NCBI GenBank assembly: GCA_017515345.1
Contig: JAFWFZ010000016.1
Span: 1-64,000 of the forward strand
Length of the DNA: 64,000 nucleotides
Direction of reading: 5' to 3'
DNA from: Oscillospiraceae bacterium
GTDB taxonomy: Bacteria > Bacillota > Clostridia > Oscillospirales > Oscillospiraceae
A model generated the notes under the pieces. It saw nothing but the letters and a program-made list of their open reading frames with translations. It did not search any database and had not been told where the DNA came from. A program made the translations under genes and the position numbers. Below are positions 26,802 to 36,168 of the stretch, in pieces. Position 1 is the stretch's first letter; the number at the start of each line of letters is the position of its first letter.

Positions 26802-27425
26802 ATGAGCAACACCATCATCACCATCAGCCGCGAATTCGGCAGCGGCGGCAGACTCGTAGGAGAAAAGCTGGCGCAAGTCCTGGGCATCCCCTTCTATGAC
26901 AGCGCGATCATCGAGATGGCCGCGGAAAAGAGCGGCCTTTCACCCAGCTTCATCGAACAGAATGAGGAACATATCCCCAACAGCTTCCTGTTCAACCTGA
27001 GCGCCTCCGCACTGTCCAGCTACAAGCCTTCCCTGCAGTACGACACCCCTATCAACGACAAGACCTTTTTCGCCCAGTCCGCCGTGGTGCGGGAGCTGGC
27101 GGCCCAGGGGAGCTGCGTCATCGTCGGCCGCTGCGCCGACTATGTCCTGCGGGAGGAGCCCGGTCTTGTGCGCATTTTCGTTTGCGCTGAAGCGGAGGAC
27201 AGGAAAAAGCGTGCCGTGGAGAATTACGGCCTGGACAGCGCCACGATCGACTCCAGGCTCAAAAAGATCGACAAGGCCCGCGCCAACTACTACAAGTTCT
27301 ACACCGGGGAAAACTGGGGCGGCATCCACGAGCATGACCTCATCATCAACACCAGCTTCATCGGCGTCGACGGAGCTGTGGAGGTCATCAGAACGCTCCT
27401 GAAGGAAAAAGGATTCATCGACTGA
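26802..27425 (+). CDS. Cytidylate kinase-like family protein
   Basis: A 207-residue P-loop kinase of the cytidylate-kinase-like family. ITISREFGSGGRLVGEKLA is the modified P-loop typical of this group, and VIVGRCADYVLRE and the KKIDKARANYYKFYTGENWG lid region also match. True Cmk is a different gene; relatives of this one are common in clostridia and their nucleotide substrate is not well defined. ATG 26802 is preceded by AGAAGGAGG. A terminator follows immediately, so the gene is monocistronic. Confidence 0.88.
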   Translation: MSNTIITISREFGSGGRLVGEKLAQVLGIPFYDSAIIEMAAEKSGLSPSFIEQNEEHIPNSFLFNLSASALSSYKPSLQYDTPINDKTFFAQSAVVRELAAQGSCVIVGRCADYVLREEPGLVRIFVCAEAEDRKKRAVENYGLDSATIDSRLKKIDKARANYYKFYTGENWGGIHEHDLIINTSFIGVDGAVEVIRTLLKEKGFID

Positions 27426-27438
27426 ACGGAATAAGCTT

Positions 27439-27473
27439 CAAGCGGTGCGCACCGGGCGCACCGCTTGTTTTTT
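27439..27473 (+). terminator. Terminator of kinase-like gene
   Basis: Perfect 12-bp stem (27439-27450 with 27456-27467), 5-nt loop, followed by six T. Confidence 0.92.
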
Positions 27474-27498
27474 CTATTCAGATCTCCCGGCCTGCCGG

Positions 27499-28911
27499 TC
27501 ACAGCAGCTTCGTCCACTTTTCACCGAGCTCCAGCGAAGGCTTGCACTTATGGCCGTTGGTCGCCTCCTGGATCGCCAGATAGTACCACTGTCCTGCCAG
27601 GTTGTCCGGCCAGGTCTTCATCCCCTCCAGGAACGCCTCCTCCGTGGTGGGCACCCGCCCCATCACCCGGTTTACGATGGTAATGGCCTCAGCCCGTGTG
27701 ATCTGCTTGTCCGGCTTGAAGGAGCCGTCGGAGTAGCCGTTGATCCAGCCTCTCCCCGCAGCATCCAGGATCGCGTCCCGCGCCCAGTGTCCGTCGATAT
27801 CGGAGAAGGTGCGGGTAACGAGGGCGTCATCCTCCGCGAAACGGGTGATGATGGCGGCGAACTCCGCCCGGGTGATCGGCTTATCGGGAAGGAACGTCCC
27901 GTTGGAATAACCCTTGATGATCCCCAACCGGGACAGGGTGGACACCTCCGTGTTGAACCAGTCGTTCTCCCCCACGTCGGAGAAGATGTTGGCCGAGGTC
28001 TGGCTCGCCCTGCGCACCGTGTCATCCAGCAGCCGATAGAAGATCGCCGCCGTCTCTGCCCTGGTGATGTTGTTCTGGGGCCTGACATTCCCGTCCGGAT
28101 ATCCCTTGACGTAGGCTATGTGCGTATCCCCGGAATACAGCATCTTCGGGGTAACGGCGCGCCAGCCGGCGTACACGGAGACATCCGCCGACATCCGGAC
28201 AGAGGATACGCGTTCCGTGCAGAGAGGATCCAGGTACCAGCCGGTGAATACGTAGTTCTGCCTCTGGGGTACGAGGGACAGCTTCACCTCTGAGCCAGTG
28301 GTATACTGCTCTGTCTTCGGCTCCGCCCCGCCGCCGATCACATAGGTCAGGGTATATTTCGCAATGGTGGTATCCTCAAAAACAGCGGTCAGGCTCATAT
28401 CCCTCGAGACCAGGATCGTCAGCGGGTTATCCTTGCTGATGATGCTCCCTGTCTCATCCCGCCAGCCGACGAACGCATAACCCGCAGCGGGGCGCGCGGT
28501 GACGGCCGCCGTTTCGCCGCTCCTGTACTGGCCGCCGCCCTCCAGGGCGCCGCCGGCGGGAGGAAGTGAATTAAGGGTCAGCAGGAACCCCACTTTCTCC
28601 TCAAAAACAGCTTCCAGGCTGATATTTCGCGAAATGAAAAAGGAAAATATCTGCGCCCGGCTCACAATAGTGCCCGTCTCATCCCGCCAGCCCGCGAAGA
28701 TATATCCCTCCGCCGGATCGGCAGAGATCACGGCCACGTCGCCTGTGTTGTACCGCCCATCTCCGTCAACCGTGCCTCCGAAGGCGGGCGATGCAGAGAG
28801 CTGGACCGTAAACGTCTCCAGCGGGATGAACTCCGCCGCGATAGCGGCCGGCGTCAACGCCAGCAGCACGGCGGCAATGAGCATACAAATGATCGATCGC
28901 TTCATTTTCAT
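27499..28911 (-). CDS. Secreted SLH protein with InlB-type B-repeats
   Basis: About 470 residues with a signal peptide ([17 protein letters not shown], cleavage near IAAEF). Two near-identical B-repeat-like modules (about 33-105 and 108-180; both contain GYxFxGWRDETGxI) and a third divergent one (about 185-250) precede three SLH modules (about 262-320, 323-385, 386-430; each with the GYSDG/GYPDG-F-P-ITRAE pattern). The tail (about 430-470) is probably a wall-anchoring end. It should be displayed on the cell surface. ATG 28911 is 9 bp from GGGGGG; 28905 is also possible. Confidence 0.92.
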   Translation of the reverse strand: MKMKRSIICMLIAAVLLALTPAAIAAEFIPLETFTVQLSASPAFGGTVDGDGRYNTGDVAVISADPAEGYIFAGWRDETGTIVSRAQIFSFFISRNISLEAVFEEKVGFLLTLNSLPPAGGALEGGGQYRSGETAAVTARPAAGYAFVGWRDETGSIISKDNPLTILVSRDMSLTAVFEDTTIAKYTLTYVIGGGAEPKTEQYTTGSEVKLSLVPQRQNYVFTGWYLDPLCTERVSSVRMSADVSVYAGWRAVTPKMLYSGDTHIAYVKGYPDGNVRPQNNITRAETAAIFYRLLDDTVRRASQTSANIFSDVGENDWFNTEVSTLSRLGIIKGYSNGTFLPDKPITRAEFAAIITRFAEDDALVTRTFSDIDGHWARDAILDAAGRGWINGYSDGSFKPDKQITRAEAITIVNRVMGRVPTTEEAFLEGMKTWPDNLAGQWYYLAIQEATNGHKCKPSLELGEKWTKLL

Positions 28912-29037
28912 AACCATGCGCCCCCCGTCATGATCGTCGAAAAAAGCCCCCTGTATGTCGTGCTTATTATATCAGAGCCTTTTCCGGATTACAACAGCAA
29001 TCCCGCCTTTTCCCGCCCGCAGATTCCCTTCTCGCTC

Positions 29038-29066
29038 TTGACACTTTTAAAAATGATATGTAGAAT
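29038..29066 (+). promoter_or_regulatory. proS promoter
   Basis: TTGACA (29038-29043), 17 bp, TAGAAT (29061-29066), near-consensus sigma-A, 58 bp before the proS start codon. The short leader leaves no room for a T-box. Confidence 0.85.
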
Positions 29067-29124
29067 AATAAGGTTAGTAAACGCGGTCATTCGACCGATC
29101 ACTGAGAAACAAAGGGGAATTGAG

Positions 29125-30561
29125 ATGGCTAAAGAAAAAAAGGTGTCGCAGATCACCGATATGGATGCGGACTTCGCCCAGTGGTTCACCGACGTGGTGG
29201 TGAAGGCGGAGCTGATCGACTACTCCGGCATCAAGGGGTTTTATGTACTGCGCCCGTACGCGTATGCCATTTGGGAAAACATCCAGCAGACGCTGGATCG
29301 GCGCTTTAAGGAGCTGGGGCACGAGAACGTGTCCATGCCCGTGCTGATCCCGGAGAGCCTGCTGCAGAAGGAAAAGGATCATGTGGAAGGCTTTGCTCCC
29401 GAGGTAGCCTGGGTCACCCACGGCGGCGAGGAGGAGCTGGCGGAACGGATGTGCGTGCGTCCCACCTCCGAAACGCTGTTCTGTGACCATTGGAGCCATG
29501 TGCTCCAGTCCTGGCGCGACCTGCCCATGAAATACAACCAGTGGTGCAGCGTGCTCCGCTGGGAGAAGACGACCCGCCCCTTCCTCCGGGGCCGCGAATT
29601 CATGTGGCAGGAGGGGCACACGCTCCACGCCACGGCGGAGGAGGCGCAGGAGGAGACCCAGCAGATGCTGAACGTCTACGCCGATTTCTGCGAGAACACC
29701 CTGGCCATGCCCGTCATCCGCGGCCGCAAGACCGATAAGGAGAAGTTCGCCGGGGCCGAGGCCACCTATACCGTGGAGTGCATGATGCACGATCACAAGG
29801 CTCTTCAGGGCGGCACCTCCCACTATTTCGGCGACGGGTTTGCCCGCGCCTTCGGTATCCAGTTCACGGATAAAGACAACGTTCTCAAGTATCCCCATCA
29901 GACCTCCTGGGGCATGTCCACCAGGATCATCGGCGGCATCATCATGACACACGGCGACAACAACGGCCTGGTGCTGCCCCCCAAGGTGGCGCCCATCCAG
30001 GCGGTCATCATCCCCATCGCCATGCACAAGGAGGGCGTTGTGGACCGGGCGAAGGAGCTGGAGGCAAAGCTGAAGGCAGCCGGCATCCGGGTGAAGTGCG
30101 ACGTATCCGATCAGAGCCCTGGCTGGAAATTCGCAGAATACGAGATGAAAGGCGTGCCCCTCCGCATCGAACTGGGTCCCCGGGATATCGAGGCCGGTCA
30201 GTGTGTGGCCGTCAGCCGCGCCACCGGCGAAAAGCGCATCGTTCCCCTGGAGGGGATCGAGGCGCGGGTGCCGGAGCTGCTGGACACGGTCCACAAGGAG
30301 CTCTACGAGAAAGCCCTCAAGAACCTGAACGACAATACCCGTGCCGTCACCTCCATGGAGGAGGCAAAGAAGGTCATCAGTGAGCAGGGCGGCTTTATCA
30401 AAATGATGTGGTGCGGCGATCTGGAGTGCGAAATGCGCATGAAGGACGAGGTCGGCGTCTCCTCCCGCTGCATGCCCTTCGCGCAGGAGCGTCTGGGCGA
30501 TACCTGCCCCGTGTGCGGCAAGCCTGCCAAGGCCATGGTCGTCTGGGGCGTGGCCTACTGA
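29125..30561 (+). CDS. proS: Prolyl-tRNA synthetase, archaeal/eukaryotic-like short form
   Basis: A 478-residue class II synthetase. Motif 1 region [29 protein letters not shown], motif 2 [24 protein letters not shown] and motif 3 [24 protein letters not shown] are present. There is no INS editing domain between motifs 2 and 3; instead the archaeal-type C-terminal domain carries Cys residues ([28 protein letters not shown]) for zinc and ends in the typical aromatic/Tyr. ATG 29125 follows AAAGGGGAA. This type lacks cis editing of alanyl-tRNA-Pro. Confidence 0.96.
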   Translation: MAKEKKVSQITDMDADFAQWFTDVVVKAELIDYSGIKGFYVLRPYAYAIWENIQQTLDRRFKELGHENVSMPVLIPESLLQKEKDHVEGFAPEVAWVTHGGEEELAERMCVRPTSETLFCDHWSHVLQSWRDLPMKYNQWCSVLRWEKTTRPFLRGREFMWQEGHTLHATAEEAQEETQQMLNVYADFCENTLAMPVIRGRKTDKEKFAGAEATYTVECMMHDHKALQGGTSHYFGDGFARAFGIQFTDKDNVLKYPHQTSWGMSTRIIGGIIMTHGDNNGLVLPPKVAPIQAVIIPIAMHKEGVVDRAKELEAKLKAAGIRVKCDVSDQSPGWKFAEYEMKGVPLRIELGPRDIEAGQCVAVSRATGEKRIVPLEGIEARVPELLDTVHKELYEKALKNLNDNTRAVTSMEEAKKVISEQGGFIKMMWCGDLECEMRMKDEVGVSSRCMPFAQERLGDTCPVCGKPAKAMVVWGVAY

Positions 30562-30587
30562 GTCTGTCTGTTGAAAACCTGAATAGA

Positions 30588-30625
30588 AACGCGCGTTCCC
30601 GGGTTATCCGGGAACGCGCGTTTTT
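30588..30625. terminator. Bidirectional terminator between proS and TRAP operon
   Basis: Perfect 15-bp stem (30588-30602 with 30608-30622), 5-nt loop, T-run on the plus side (30621-30625) and a T-rich tract on the minus side. Confidence 0.92.
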
Positions 30626-30658
30626 GATTCGGGATACAGGCGCTGTGCCCCTCTGCCG

Positions 30659-32614
30659 TTAGGCCGGCTGCGCAGCCCTGCTGCGGGTGAGATACTGGAT
30701 CACAAAGACCCCGCCGACGACCACGAGGCCGCCGATATCCGTCAACAGGCCGGGATAGATGAGCAGCAGCCCGCCCGCGATGGCTACGAGGCGCTGCCAT
30801 ACAGGCATGCGGTGGAGCATCCAGCCCTTGAGGCCGGATGCCACGCCGAACAGGCCGACGAAGGAGGTGACGATGATGAGGATGACCTCCCCTACGCCGG
30901 TATCAATGAAGAGCATGGCTTCGTTGAAGCCGAATATGTACGGGATGATGAAAGCCGCGATAGCCAGCATGGAAGCGTTCAGCGCCGTCTTCATGGGATT
31001 CGACTTGGCAATGGCGCTGCCTGCGTAGGCCGCCAGGGCCACCGGAGGCGTGATGTCCGCGATGATGCCGAAATAGAACACGAACAGGTGGGCCGCCAGG
31101 GTGCCCATGCCCATTTTGATGAGGATGGGGGCGCAGGTGGTGGCCATGATGACGTAGTTGGCTGTGGTGGGCACGCCCATGCCCAGGATGATGCAGGTGA
31201 TCATGGTGAGCAGCATGGCGATGAACATCTGACCGCCGGAGATGCCGACGATGAGAGAGATGAGCTTCGTGCCGATGCCCGTGGTGGTGATGACGCAGGC
31301 GATGACGCCGGCCACGGCGCAGGCCGCCGCCACCACCAGGGTGGAACGGGCGCCGTTTTCCAGCGCGTCGAAGAACTTCGTCAGGTTCATCCGCGTCTCC
31401 TTGCGGAACATGCTGACAATGATGGCGACAGCGGTGGCAATGATGGCCGCCATGGCCATGGTGCGGGTGATGATGAGGTATACCAGCACCGCCAGCGGCA
31501 GCAGCAGGTATCCGCTGCGGATAAACAGTTTCAGGAAATGGGGGATCTGATCCTTCGGCAGGCCCTTGAGCCCCATTTTCTTCGCTTCCAGATGGACCAT
31601 GATGAAGATGCCGGTGAAGTACAGCGCCGCCGGCAGGATGGCCCGTACCACGATGGAGCTGTATTCATAGCCGGAATACTCCACCATCAGGAAGGCGGCC
31701 GCACCCATGATGGGGGGCATGATCTGGCCGCCGGTGGACGCAGCGGCCTCCACCGCGCCGGCGAATTCGCCCCGGTAGCCGTTCTTCTTCATCAGGGGAA
31801 TGGTAATGCTTCCGGTGGTCACCGTGTTGCCCACGGAGGAGCCGGAGACCATACCGCACAGGGCGCTGGAGATGACGGCAACTTTCGCGGGGCCGCCGGA
31901 GGAAGCGCCGGCGATGGAGTTTGCCAGGTCAATGAAGAAGCTGGATATTCCCGTCCGCTCCAGGAACGCGCCGAAAATGACGAACAGCACGATGAACGTG
32001 GAGCAGGCGCGGATGGGCGTTCCGATGACGCCCTCCGTGGTGTAGAAGAGATTATACACGTTCACGGCGAAGGGCTTCTGCGTCAGTGTGTAGATGATAA
32101 AGAGTCCGGCCACCACCACGATGGGGATGCCTACGCTCCTGCGGCACGCCTCCAGCGTGACGAGCACGCCGATGACGCCGAGCGCCACCTCAAAGCCCGA
32201 GAGTTTGATCCCGTGGGAGATGATGGCGGTGCAGTTCAGGACGAAGTAGAAATACGCAACACCGCCCAGGATGCCCAGAACGATATCGTACCAGGGGACG
32301 TAATTCGGCTTCTTTCCCCCGCTTTTTCTCGCCGGGAAAATCAGGAAAATGAGCAGTATCACAAGGCCGACAAAGGACGCCCGCTCAATGCGCGCTTCCC
32401 AGTTGGCGATAAAGTTGATGAACATGCAGTACAGCGCGAATAATACACAGAAATAGCGCACGAAAATACGGGGCACGCCCTGGTAAACACGTGTGTTGGA
32501 CTCCCTGTCGTATTTTTCCATGATGGCCTGCACGTCCTCGGCCGTGCCCGTTTCAAACTCAGGCTCCGCCTCGGTCGCAGGCAGCTCGTCCTTGAAATCC
32601 TTTTTGCCGGAAAT
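30659..32614 (-). CDS. TRAP transporter fused permease (TAXI type, DctQM fusion)
   Basis: A very hydrophobic fused small/large TRAP permease that imports an unknown solute with ion coupling, fed by the TAXI binding protein encoded upstream. Typical stretches are GISSFFIDLANSIAGASSGGPAKVAVISSALCGMVSGSS, ASTGGQIMPPIMGAAAF, GMGVPTTANYVIMATTCAPIL and IADITPPVALAAYAGSAIA. No ATG/GTG/TTG lies near the strong site GGGGGAGGG (32630-32622); the best-placed codon is ATT at 32614 (7 bp), giving the family-like start (I/M)SGKKDFKDELPATEAEP. Otherwise translation starts at GTG 32533 or ATG 32521, losing up to 31 cytoplasmic residues. Confidence 0.93.
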   Translation of the reverse strand: MSGKKDFKDELPATEAEPEFETGTAEDVQAIMEKYDRESNTRVYQGVPRIFVRYFCVLFALYCMFINFIANWEARIERASFVGLVILLIFLIFPARKSGGKKPNYVPWYDIVLGILGGVAYFYFVLNCTAIISHGIKLSGFEVALGVIGVLVTLEACRRSVGIPIVVVAGLFIIYTLTQKPFAVNVYNLFYTTEGVIGTPIRACSTFIVLFVIFGAFLERTGISSFFIDLANSIAGASSGGPAKVAVISSALCGMVSGSSVGNTVTTGSITIPLMKKNGYRGEFAGAVEAAASTGGQIMPPIMGAAAFLMVEYSGYEYSSIVVRAILPAALYFTGIFIMVHLEAKKMGLKGLPKDQIPHFLKLFIRSGYLLLPLAVLVYLIITRTMAMAAIIATAVAIIVSMFRKETRMNLTKFFDALENGARSTLVVAAACAVAGVIACVITTTGIGTKLISLIVGISGGQMFIAMLLTMITCIILGMGVPTTANYVIMATTCAPILIKMGMGTLAAHLFVFYFGIIADITPPVALAAYAGSAIAKSNPMKTALNASMLAIAAFIIPYIFGFNEAMLFIDTGVGEVILIIVTSFVGLFGVASGLKGWMLHRMPVWQRLVAIAGGLLLIYPGLLTDIGGLVVVGGVFVIQYLTRSRAAQPA

Positions 32615-32629
32615 GATGGATCCCTCCCC

Positions 32630-33142
32630 CTATCCGGGCTGCTTCACGGTAAAAAGCACCCGGGTGTTCCGCCCGCAGGTATCCCGCAGGCTGATTTCCT
32701 CTTCTCCGATCCGGAGCACATGGTCGGATACCGTCCCCACCACATAGACCAGGCGGGTCATCTCCATATCCATACCGGTGACGATCATCTCGCCTCGCTC
32801 CCCGTAGGTGAGGCTCTCCCCCGGTCCCAGCTCCGTGGGCACCCCGGCGCCGAAGCCGTAGTATACGGTGCCGGTGAGGAATATACGCCGCCCCCGGACC
32901 CGGTATACGTCGCTGACGGGCGACCGGTTCACAGAGTGGATGAAAGTAACAGAGAATACACCCTCCCCCGAAAGGGGACGCTCCAGATAGATTTCCCCCG
33001 TGTCGGCGTCGGAGAGCACAAGACGCCCAGGACGCAGGAGAATAACTGTAACCGCAACGGCAAGAAGCGCTGCGGCTACAGCAATCGTCAAAAGGATCGG
33101 CGCCCTTCTGACCGGGCAGGGCGGCCGCCCCGCACCGGTCAC
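32630..33142 (-). CDS. DUF1850 membrane-anchored protein of TRAP-TAXI operon
   Basis: About 170 residues: a basic N-terminus, one transmembrane helix (LLTIAVAAALLAVAVTVILL) and an extracytoplasmic DUF1850 domain with the conserved FSVTFIHSVNRSPVSDVYRV and YYGFGAGVPTEL. DUF1850 genes regularly accompany TAXI-TRAP transporters, as here; their role in transport is not established. The start is uncertain: GTG 33142 lies 16 bp after the binding-protein stop without a clear ribosome site. Its stop codon lies in the same frame as, and 15 bp before, the proposed ATT start of the permease. Confidence 0.82.
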   Translation of the reverse strand: MTGAGRPPCPVRRAPILLTIAVAAALLAVAVTVILLRPGRLVLSDADTGEIYLERPLSGEGVFSVTFIHSVNRSPVSDVYRVRGRRIFLTGTVYYGFGAGVPTELGPGESLTYGERGEMIVTGMDMEMTRLVYVVGTVSDHVLRIGEEEISLRDTCGRNTRVLFTVKQPG

Positions 33143-33158
33143 GGCGTCAGCGCGCTGA

Positions 33159-34175
33159 TCAGAGCGCGCCAATTTCCTTATAATATTTCTCAGCGCCGGG
33201 ATGGAACGGGATGGAGATGCCGGAGACCGCGGTTGCGGGATCCAGCTCCGCGCCCTTGGTGTGGCCCTGGGCGATCTCATCCTTGTTGTCGAACAGCGCC
33301 TTGACAAACTGGTATACCAGATCCTCGCTCAGGGAGTTGGAGGCGATGATGGTGGCCATGACCGCCACAGCCTGCTTGTCCTCGGTGACGCAGGAGTAGG
33401 TGCCGCCGGGGACGGTGACCTTGGCATAGAAGCCGTATTCCTTCTGGAGGGCGGCCACGTGCTCGTCATCCACCTCCAGGAGGTTGAACTCATAGCTGGT
33501 GGAGAGCTCGGTCACGGCGGTGGTGGGTGTGCCGGCCACGACGAAGGCGGCGTCGATGGTGCCGTTTTTGATGGAGTCGGCGGAGTCGGCAAAGGAGAGG
33601 TTCGACACATTGATGTCGGAGAACTCGATGCCGTAAGCCCTGAGGATCTGCTTTGCGTTGAACTCGGTGCCGGAGCCCGCGTCACCCACGGAGACGTTCT
33701 TTCCCTTCAGGTCCGCGATGGAGGTGATGTTCTTGTTGGCAATGATCTGCACCACCTCGGGATAGCAGGAAATGACGGCGGAGAAATTCGTGATGGGCTT
33801 CTCACCCTCGAACATGTCGGTGGCGGTGTAGGCGTAGTACATGACGTCGTTTTGCACGATGGCGAGCTGATCCGCACCGCTGTCGATGAGCTGGATATTG
33901 GCCTTGGAAGCGCCGGTGGATTCCACCGCGATGTCCATGACGCCCTTGAGCTTGCCGTTGAGGACCTGGGCAACCACGCCGGAGAAGCCGTAGTAGGTGC
34001 CGGAGGTGCCGCCGGTGGCCATGCTGATTTTCTGAACAGAAGTTGCACTTTCCGCAGGAGCAGAAGTTGCGTTTCCGTCAGAGGATGAGGATTTAGAGCC
34101 GCCGCAGGCTGTCAGCCCGAGGGAGAGCACCATGACGACTGCGAGGATGACTGCAATAGCTTTTTTCATTTTCAT
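33159..34175 (-). CDS. TAXI-family TRAP transporter solute-binding lipoprotein
   Basis: A 338-residue exported lipoprotein: signal peptide with lipobox LGLTACGG, a Ser-rich linker, then the TAXI domain (SMATGGTSGTYYGFSGVVAQVL, GADQLAIVQNDVMYYA, KNVSVGDAGSGTEFNAKQIL). It captures the ligand outside the membrane for the fused permease. Related proteins bind glutamate or similar acids, but the ligand here is unknown. ATG 34175 has AGGAAGG upstream. It is first in the three-gene operon and has its own promoter. Confidence 0.94.
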   Translation of the reverse strand: MKMKKAIAVILAVVMVLSLGLTACGGSKSSSSDGNATSAPAESATSVQKISMATGGTSGTYYGFSGVVAQVLNGKLKGVMDIAVESTGASKANIQLIDSGADQLAIVQNDVMYYAYTATDMFEGEKPITNFSAVISCYPEVVQIIANKNITSIADLKGKNVSVGDAGSGTEFNAKQILRAYGIEFSDINVSNLSFADSADSIKNGTIDAAFVVAGTPTTAVTELSTSYEFNLLEVDDEHVAALQKEYGFYAKVTVPGGTYSCVTEDKQAVAVMATIIASNSLSEDLVYQFVKALFDNKDEIAQGHTKGAELDPATAVSGISIPFHPGAEKYYKEIGAL

Positions 34176-34241
34176 ATCCTTCCTGTCTTTATTAGTTTTC
34201 TTTCGCCCTGCCGCGTATGCGGCCGGGACGTATTTTAAACG

Positions 34242-34291
34242 ATTATACACGACCCAGTATAAATTTGCAACAATAAAAGTCAGATGTTGCA
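34242..34291 (-). promoter_or_regulatory. Promoter of TAXI-TRAP operon with overlapping inverted repeat
   Basis: Minus strand TTGCAA (34270-34265), 17 bp, TATAAT (34247-34242). A TGCAACA/TGTTGCA inverted repeat (about 34266-34291) overlaps the -35 box and may be a regulator site or a weak galE terminator. Confidence 0.7.
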
Positions 34292-34299
34292 GGATTTGC

Positions 34300-35319
34300 C
34301 TAATACTCGGTGGCATACCCCTCGGGATTGCACTTCTGCCAGCGCCAGGAATCGGCGCACATATCCTCGATCCCGTGCTTTGCCGTCCAGCCCAGTACCC
34401 TTTCCGCCTTCTTCGTATCGGCCAGGAGCACGGGGATATCTCCGTCTCTCCGGGGCGCGATCACATAGGGTATGGGGATGCCGCTGGCCTTTTCAAAAGC
34501 GCGGACCACCTCCAGCACGGTATAGCCCCGGCCGGTGCCCAGGTTCACCATGTCCGCGCCGGTGTGGGTCTCGCACCAGTCCAGCGCCGCGGCGTGGCCA
34601 GCCGCCAGGTCGCATACGTGGATATAATCCCGGACGCCGGTCCCGTCGGGGGTGGGATAGTCGTCTCCGAACACGTTCAGCCGCTCCAGCTTTCCAACGG
34701 CCACCTTGGTGATATAAGGCATCAGGTTGTTGGGGATGCCGCTGGGGTCCTCCCCGATGAGTCCGCTGGGGTGCGCACCGATGGGGTTAAAGTACCGAAG
34801 CAGCATGGCGGACATCTCCGGCCGGGCCGTTGCCGCGCCGCGGATGATCTCCTCCGACATGAGCTTGGACCAGCCGTAGGGATTGGCGCAGGGCCCCGTG
34901 CGCATATCCTCCGTGTAGGGGGGGATCGCCTCCGGTCCGTAAACGGTGGCGGAGGATGAAAAGATGATGCTCTTCACCCCGTGCTCCGCCATGAGCTCCA
35001 GCAGGTTCAGGGTACAGCCCAGGTTATTTTTATAGTATTGCACCGGCTTCTGCACGGACTCCCCCACCGCCTTGTACCCGGCGAAGTGGATGACCGCCTC
35101 GATCTTTTCCCGTCGGAACAGCTCCTCCATGGCGCTGTGATCCGACACATCCGCCTCAAACACGGCGGGCCGCCTGCCGCAGATGCGTTCCAGCCGGTCG
35201 ATGACGCGGGGGCTGGAGTTGGAAAAATCGTCCGCGATGATCACGTCCCGCCCGCGCTCCATCAGCTCGGCAGCCGTGTGGGAGCCAATGTACCCGGCTC
35301 CTCCGGTAAGCAGTATCAT
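34300..35319 (-). CDS. galE: UDP-glucose 4-epimerase
   Basis: A 339-residue extended short-chain dehydrogenase. The NAD site is LLTGGAGYIGSHTAAEL, SSSATVYG supplies the catalytic Ser/Thr region, and Tyr and Lys are in NPYGWSK. RYFNPIGAHPSGLIGEDP and NVFGDDYPTPDGTGVRDYIHV are GalE-typical. It interconverts UDP-glucose and UDP-galactose for polysaccharide precursors. ATG 35319 is 8 bp from GGAGG; ATG 35325 is closer (2 bp). Confidence 0.96.
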   Translation of the reverse strand: MILLTGGAGYIGSHTAAELMERGRDVIIADDFSNSSPRVIDRLERICGRRPAVFEADVSDHSAMEELFRREKIEAVIHFAGYKAVGESVQKPVQYYKNNLGCTLNLLELMAEHGVKSIIFSSSATVYGPEAIPPYTEDMRTGPCANPYGWSKLMSEEIIRGAATARPEMSAMLLRYFNPIGAHPSGLIGEDPSGIPNNLMPYITKVAVGKLERLNVFGDDYPTPDGTGVRDYIHVCDLAAGHAAALDWCETHTGADMVNLGTGRGYTVLEVVRAFEKASGIPIPYVIAPRRDGDIPVLLADTKKAERVLGWTAKHGIEDMCADSWRWQKCNPEGYATEY

Positions 35320-35374
35320 TGTCATATCCTCCGTGATCCTCGATCCGCCCGACAATCCGGGCGCGCTTTCCCCT

Positions 35375-35403
35375 ATTATAACCGTAAAAACCCCCTCTGA
35401 CAA
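35375..35403 (-). promoter_or_regulatory. galE promoter
   Basis: Minus strand TTGTCA (35403-35398), 17 bp, TATAAT (35380-35375), 56 bp before the galE start. Confidence 0.78.
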
Positions 35404-35416
35404 GCGTATGATCACA

Positions 35417-35454
35417 GGGAATGGTGTTGACATTCCCCGGTCATACATTATACT
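35417..35454 (+). promoter_or_regulatory. Plus-strand promoter with candidate operator
   Basis: TTGACA (35427-35432), 16 bp, TATACT (35449-35454). A 7-bp inverted repeat GGGAATG/CATTCCC (35417-35423 with 35431-35437) encloses the -35 box, as an operator would. It drives the small membrane protein at 35607, leaving a leader of about 145 nt. Confidence 0.65.
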
Positions 35455-35606
35455 AGAGTTATGAAGAACGGCCTCGCACCGCCGCGTCACCGAGCCTGAC
35501 TGAAAGCGCGGCAGAAAAGTCACGGGTTTTCCCGACAAAACCGACCGGAAAATTGTATTCATAAAGGAGAAGGGCGAAAACGCTGTCACGGAACGGGGGA
35601 AGGAAA

Positions 35607-36029
35607 ATGAAAAAACGTTCACATCTGTCAATTATCATCATCGCGGCCGTAGTGATCGTCGCGGCAGCCGCGCTGCTGATCTACACGCGGGAGCAGAGCT
35701 TCGATCTGCCGAAAGCCGAGCCGGAGAACGTGGTGATATCCGTGTTCACGGGCAAAACGGGGGAATATGTCAAGGTCTCCTCCGCCGAAGAAAAGCAGGC
35801 CCTGCTCGACATGCTGTCACGGGTACATACCCGCCATGTGCTGTCGCGGAAATATACTTATCCGAATGATGATTACCTTTTTTTGACGCTTAACTACTCC
35901 GGCGGAGAGTTTCGGGGATTTCATTTTGATCTGGCCGAGGGCTCCGTGTACTCCGCCGACAGACCGCAGAGCAGGATCACGGATCCGGAGGAGCTTCTGT
36001 CGTATTTTTCCAATTCCCCGGCAGGATGA
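35607..36029 (+). CDS. Small membrane-anchored protein of unknown function
   Basis: A 140-residue protein with one N-terminal transmembrane helix (about 9-28; IIIIAAVVIVAAAALLIY) and an extracytoplasmic domain of about 110 residues (VVISVFTGKTGEYVKVSS, DDYLFLTLNYSGGEFRGFHFD). I do not recognise the family. GGGGGAAGG precedes the ATG. It is monocistronic, bounded by its own promoter and the terminator at 36083-36116. Confidence 0.75.
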   Translation: MKKRSHLSIIIIAAVVIVAAAALLIYTREQSFDLPKAEPENVVISVFTGKTGEYVKVSSAEEKQALLDMLSRVHTRHVLSRKYTYPNDDYLFLTLNYSGGEFRGFHFDLAEGSVYSADRPQSRITDPEELLSYFSNSPAG

Positions 36030-36082
36030 AGCGCGGGGCTGGACAAGGCAGTACCCGGATCTTCCCGCAGCCGATCTCAAAG

Positions 36083-36116
36083 GACCGCCCGCAGCAAGCT
36101 GCGGGCGGTCTTTTTT
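36083..36116 (+). terminator. Terminator before spoVAD
   Basis: Perfect 12-bp stem (36083-36094 with 36099-36110), 4-nt loop, followed by six T. Confidence 0.93.
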
Positions 36117-36168
36117 GCATAATTCCCGATCCGCTGCAGACACTAACCAAAAAACGCGGAGGGACAGC

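Noticed and set aside
29044-29124. T-box leader for proS
   Set aside because: Only 58 bp separate the promoter from the start codon and the T-box sequence is absent.
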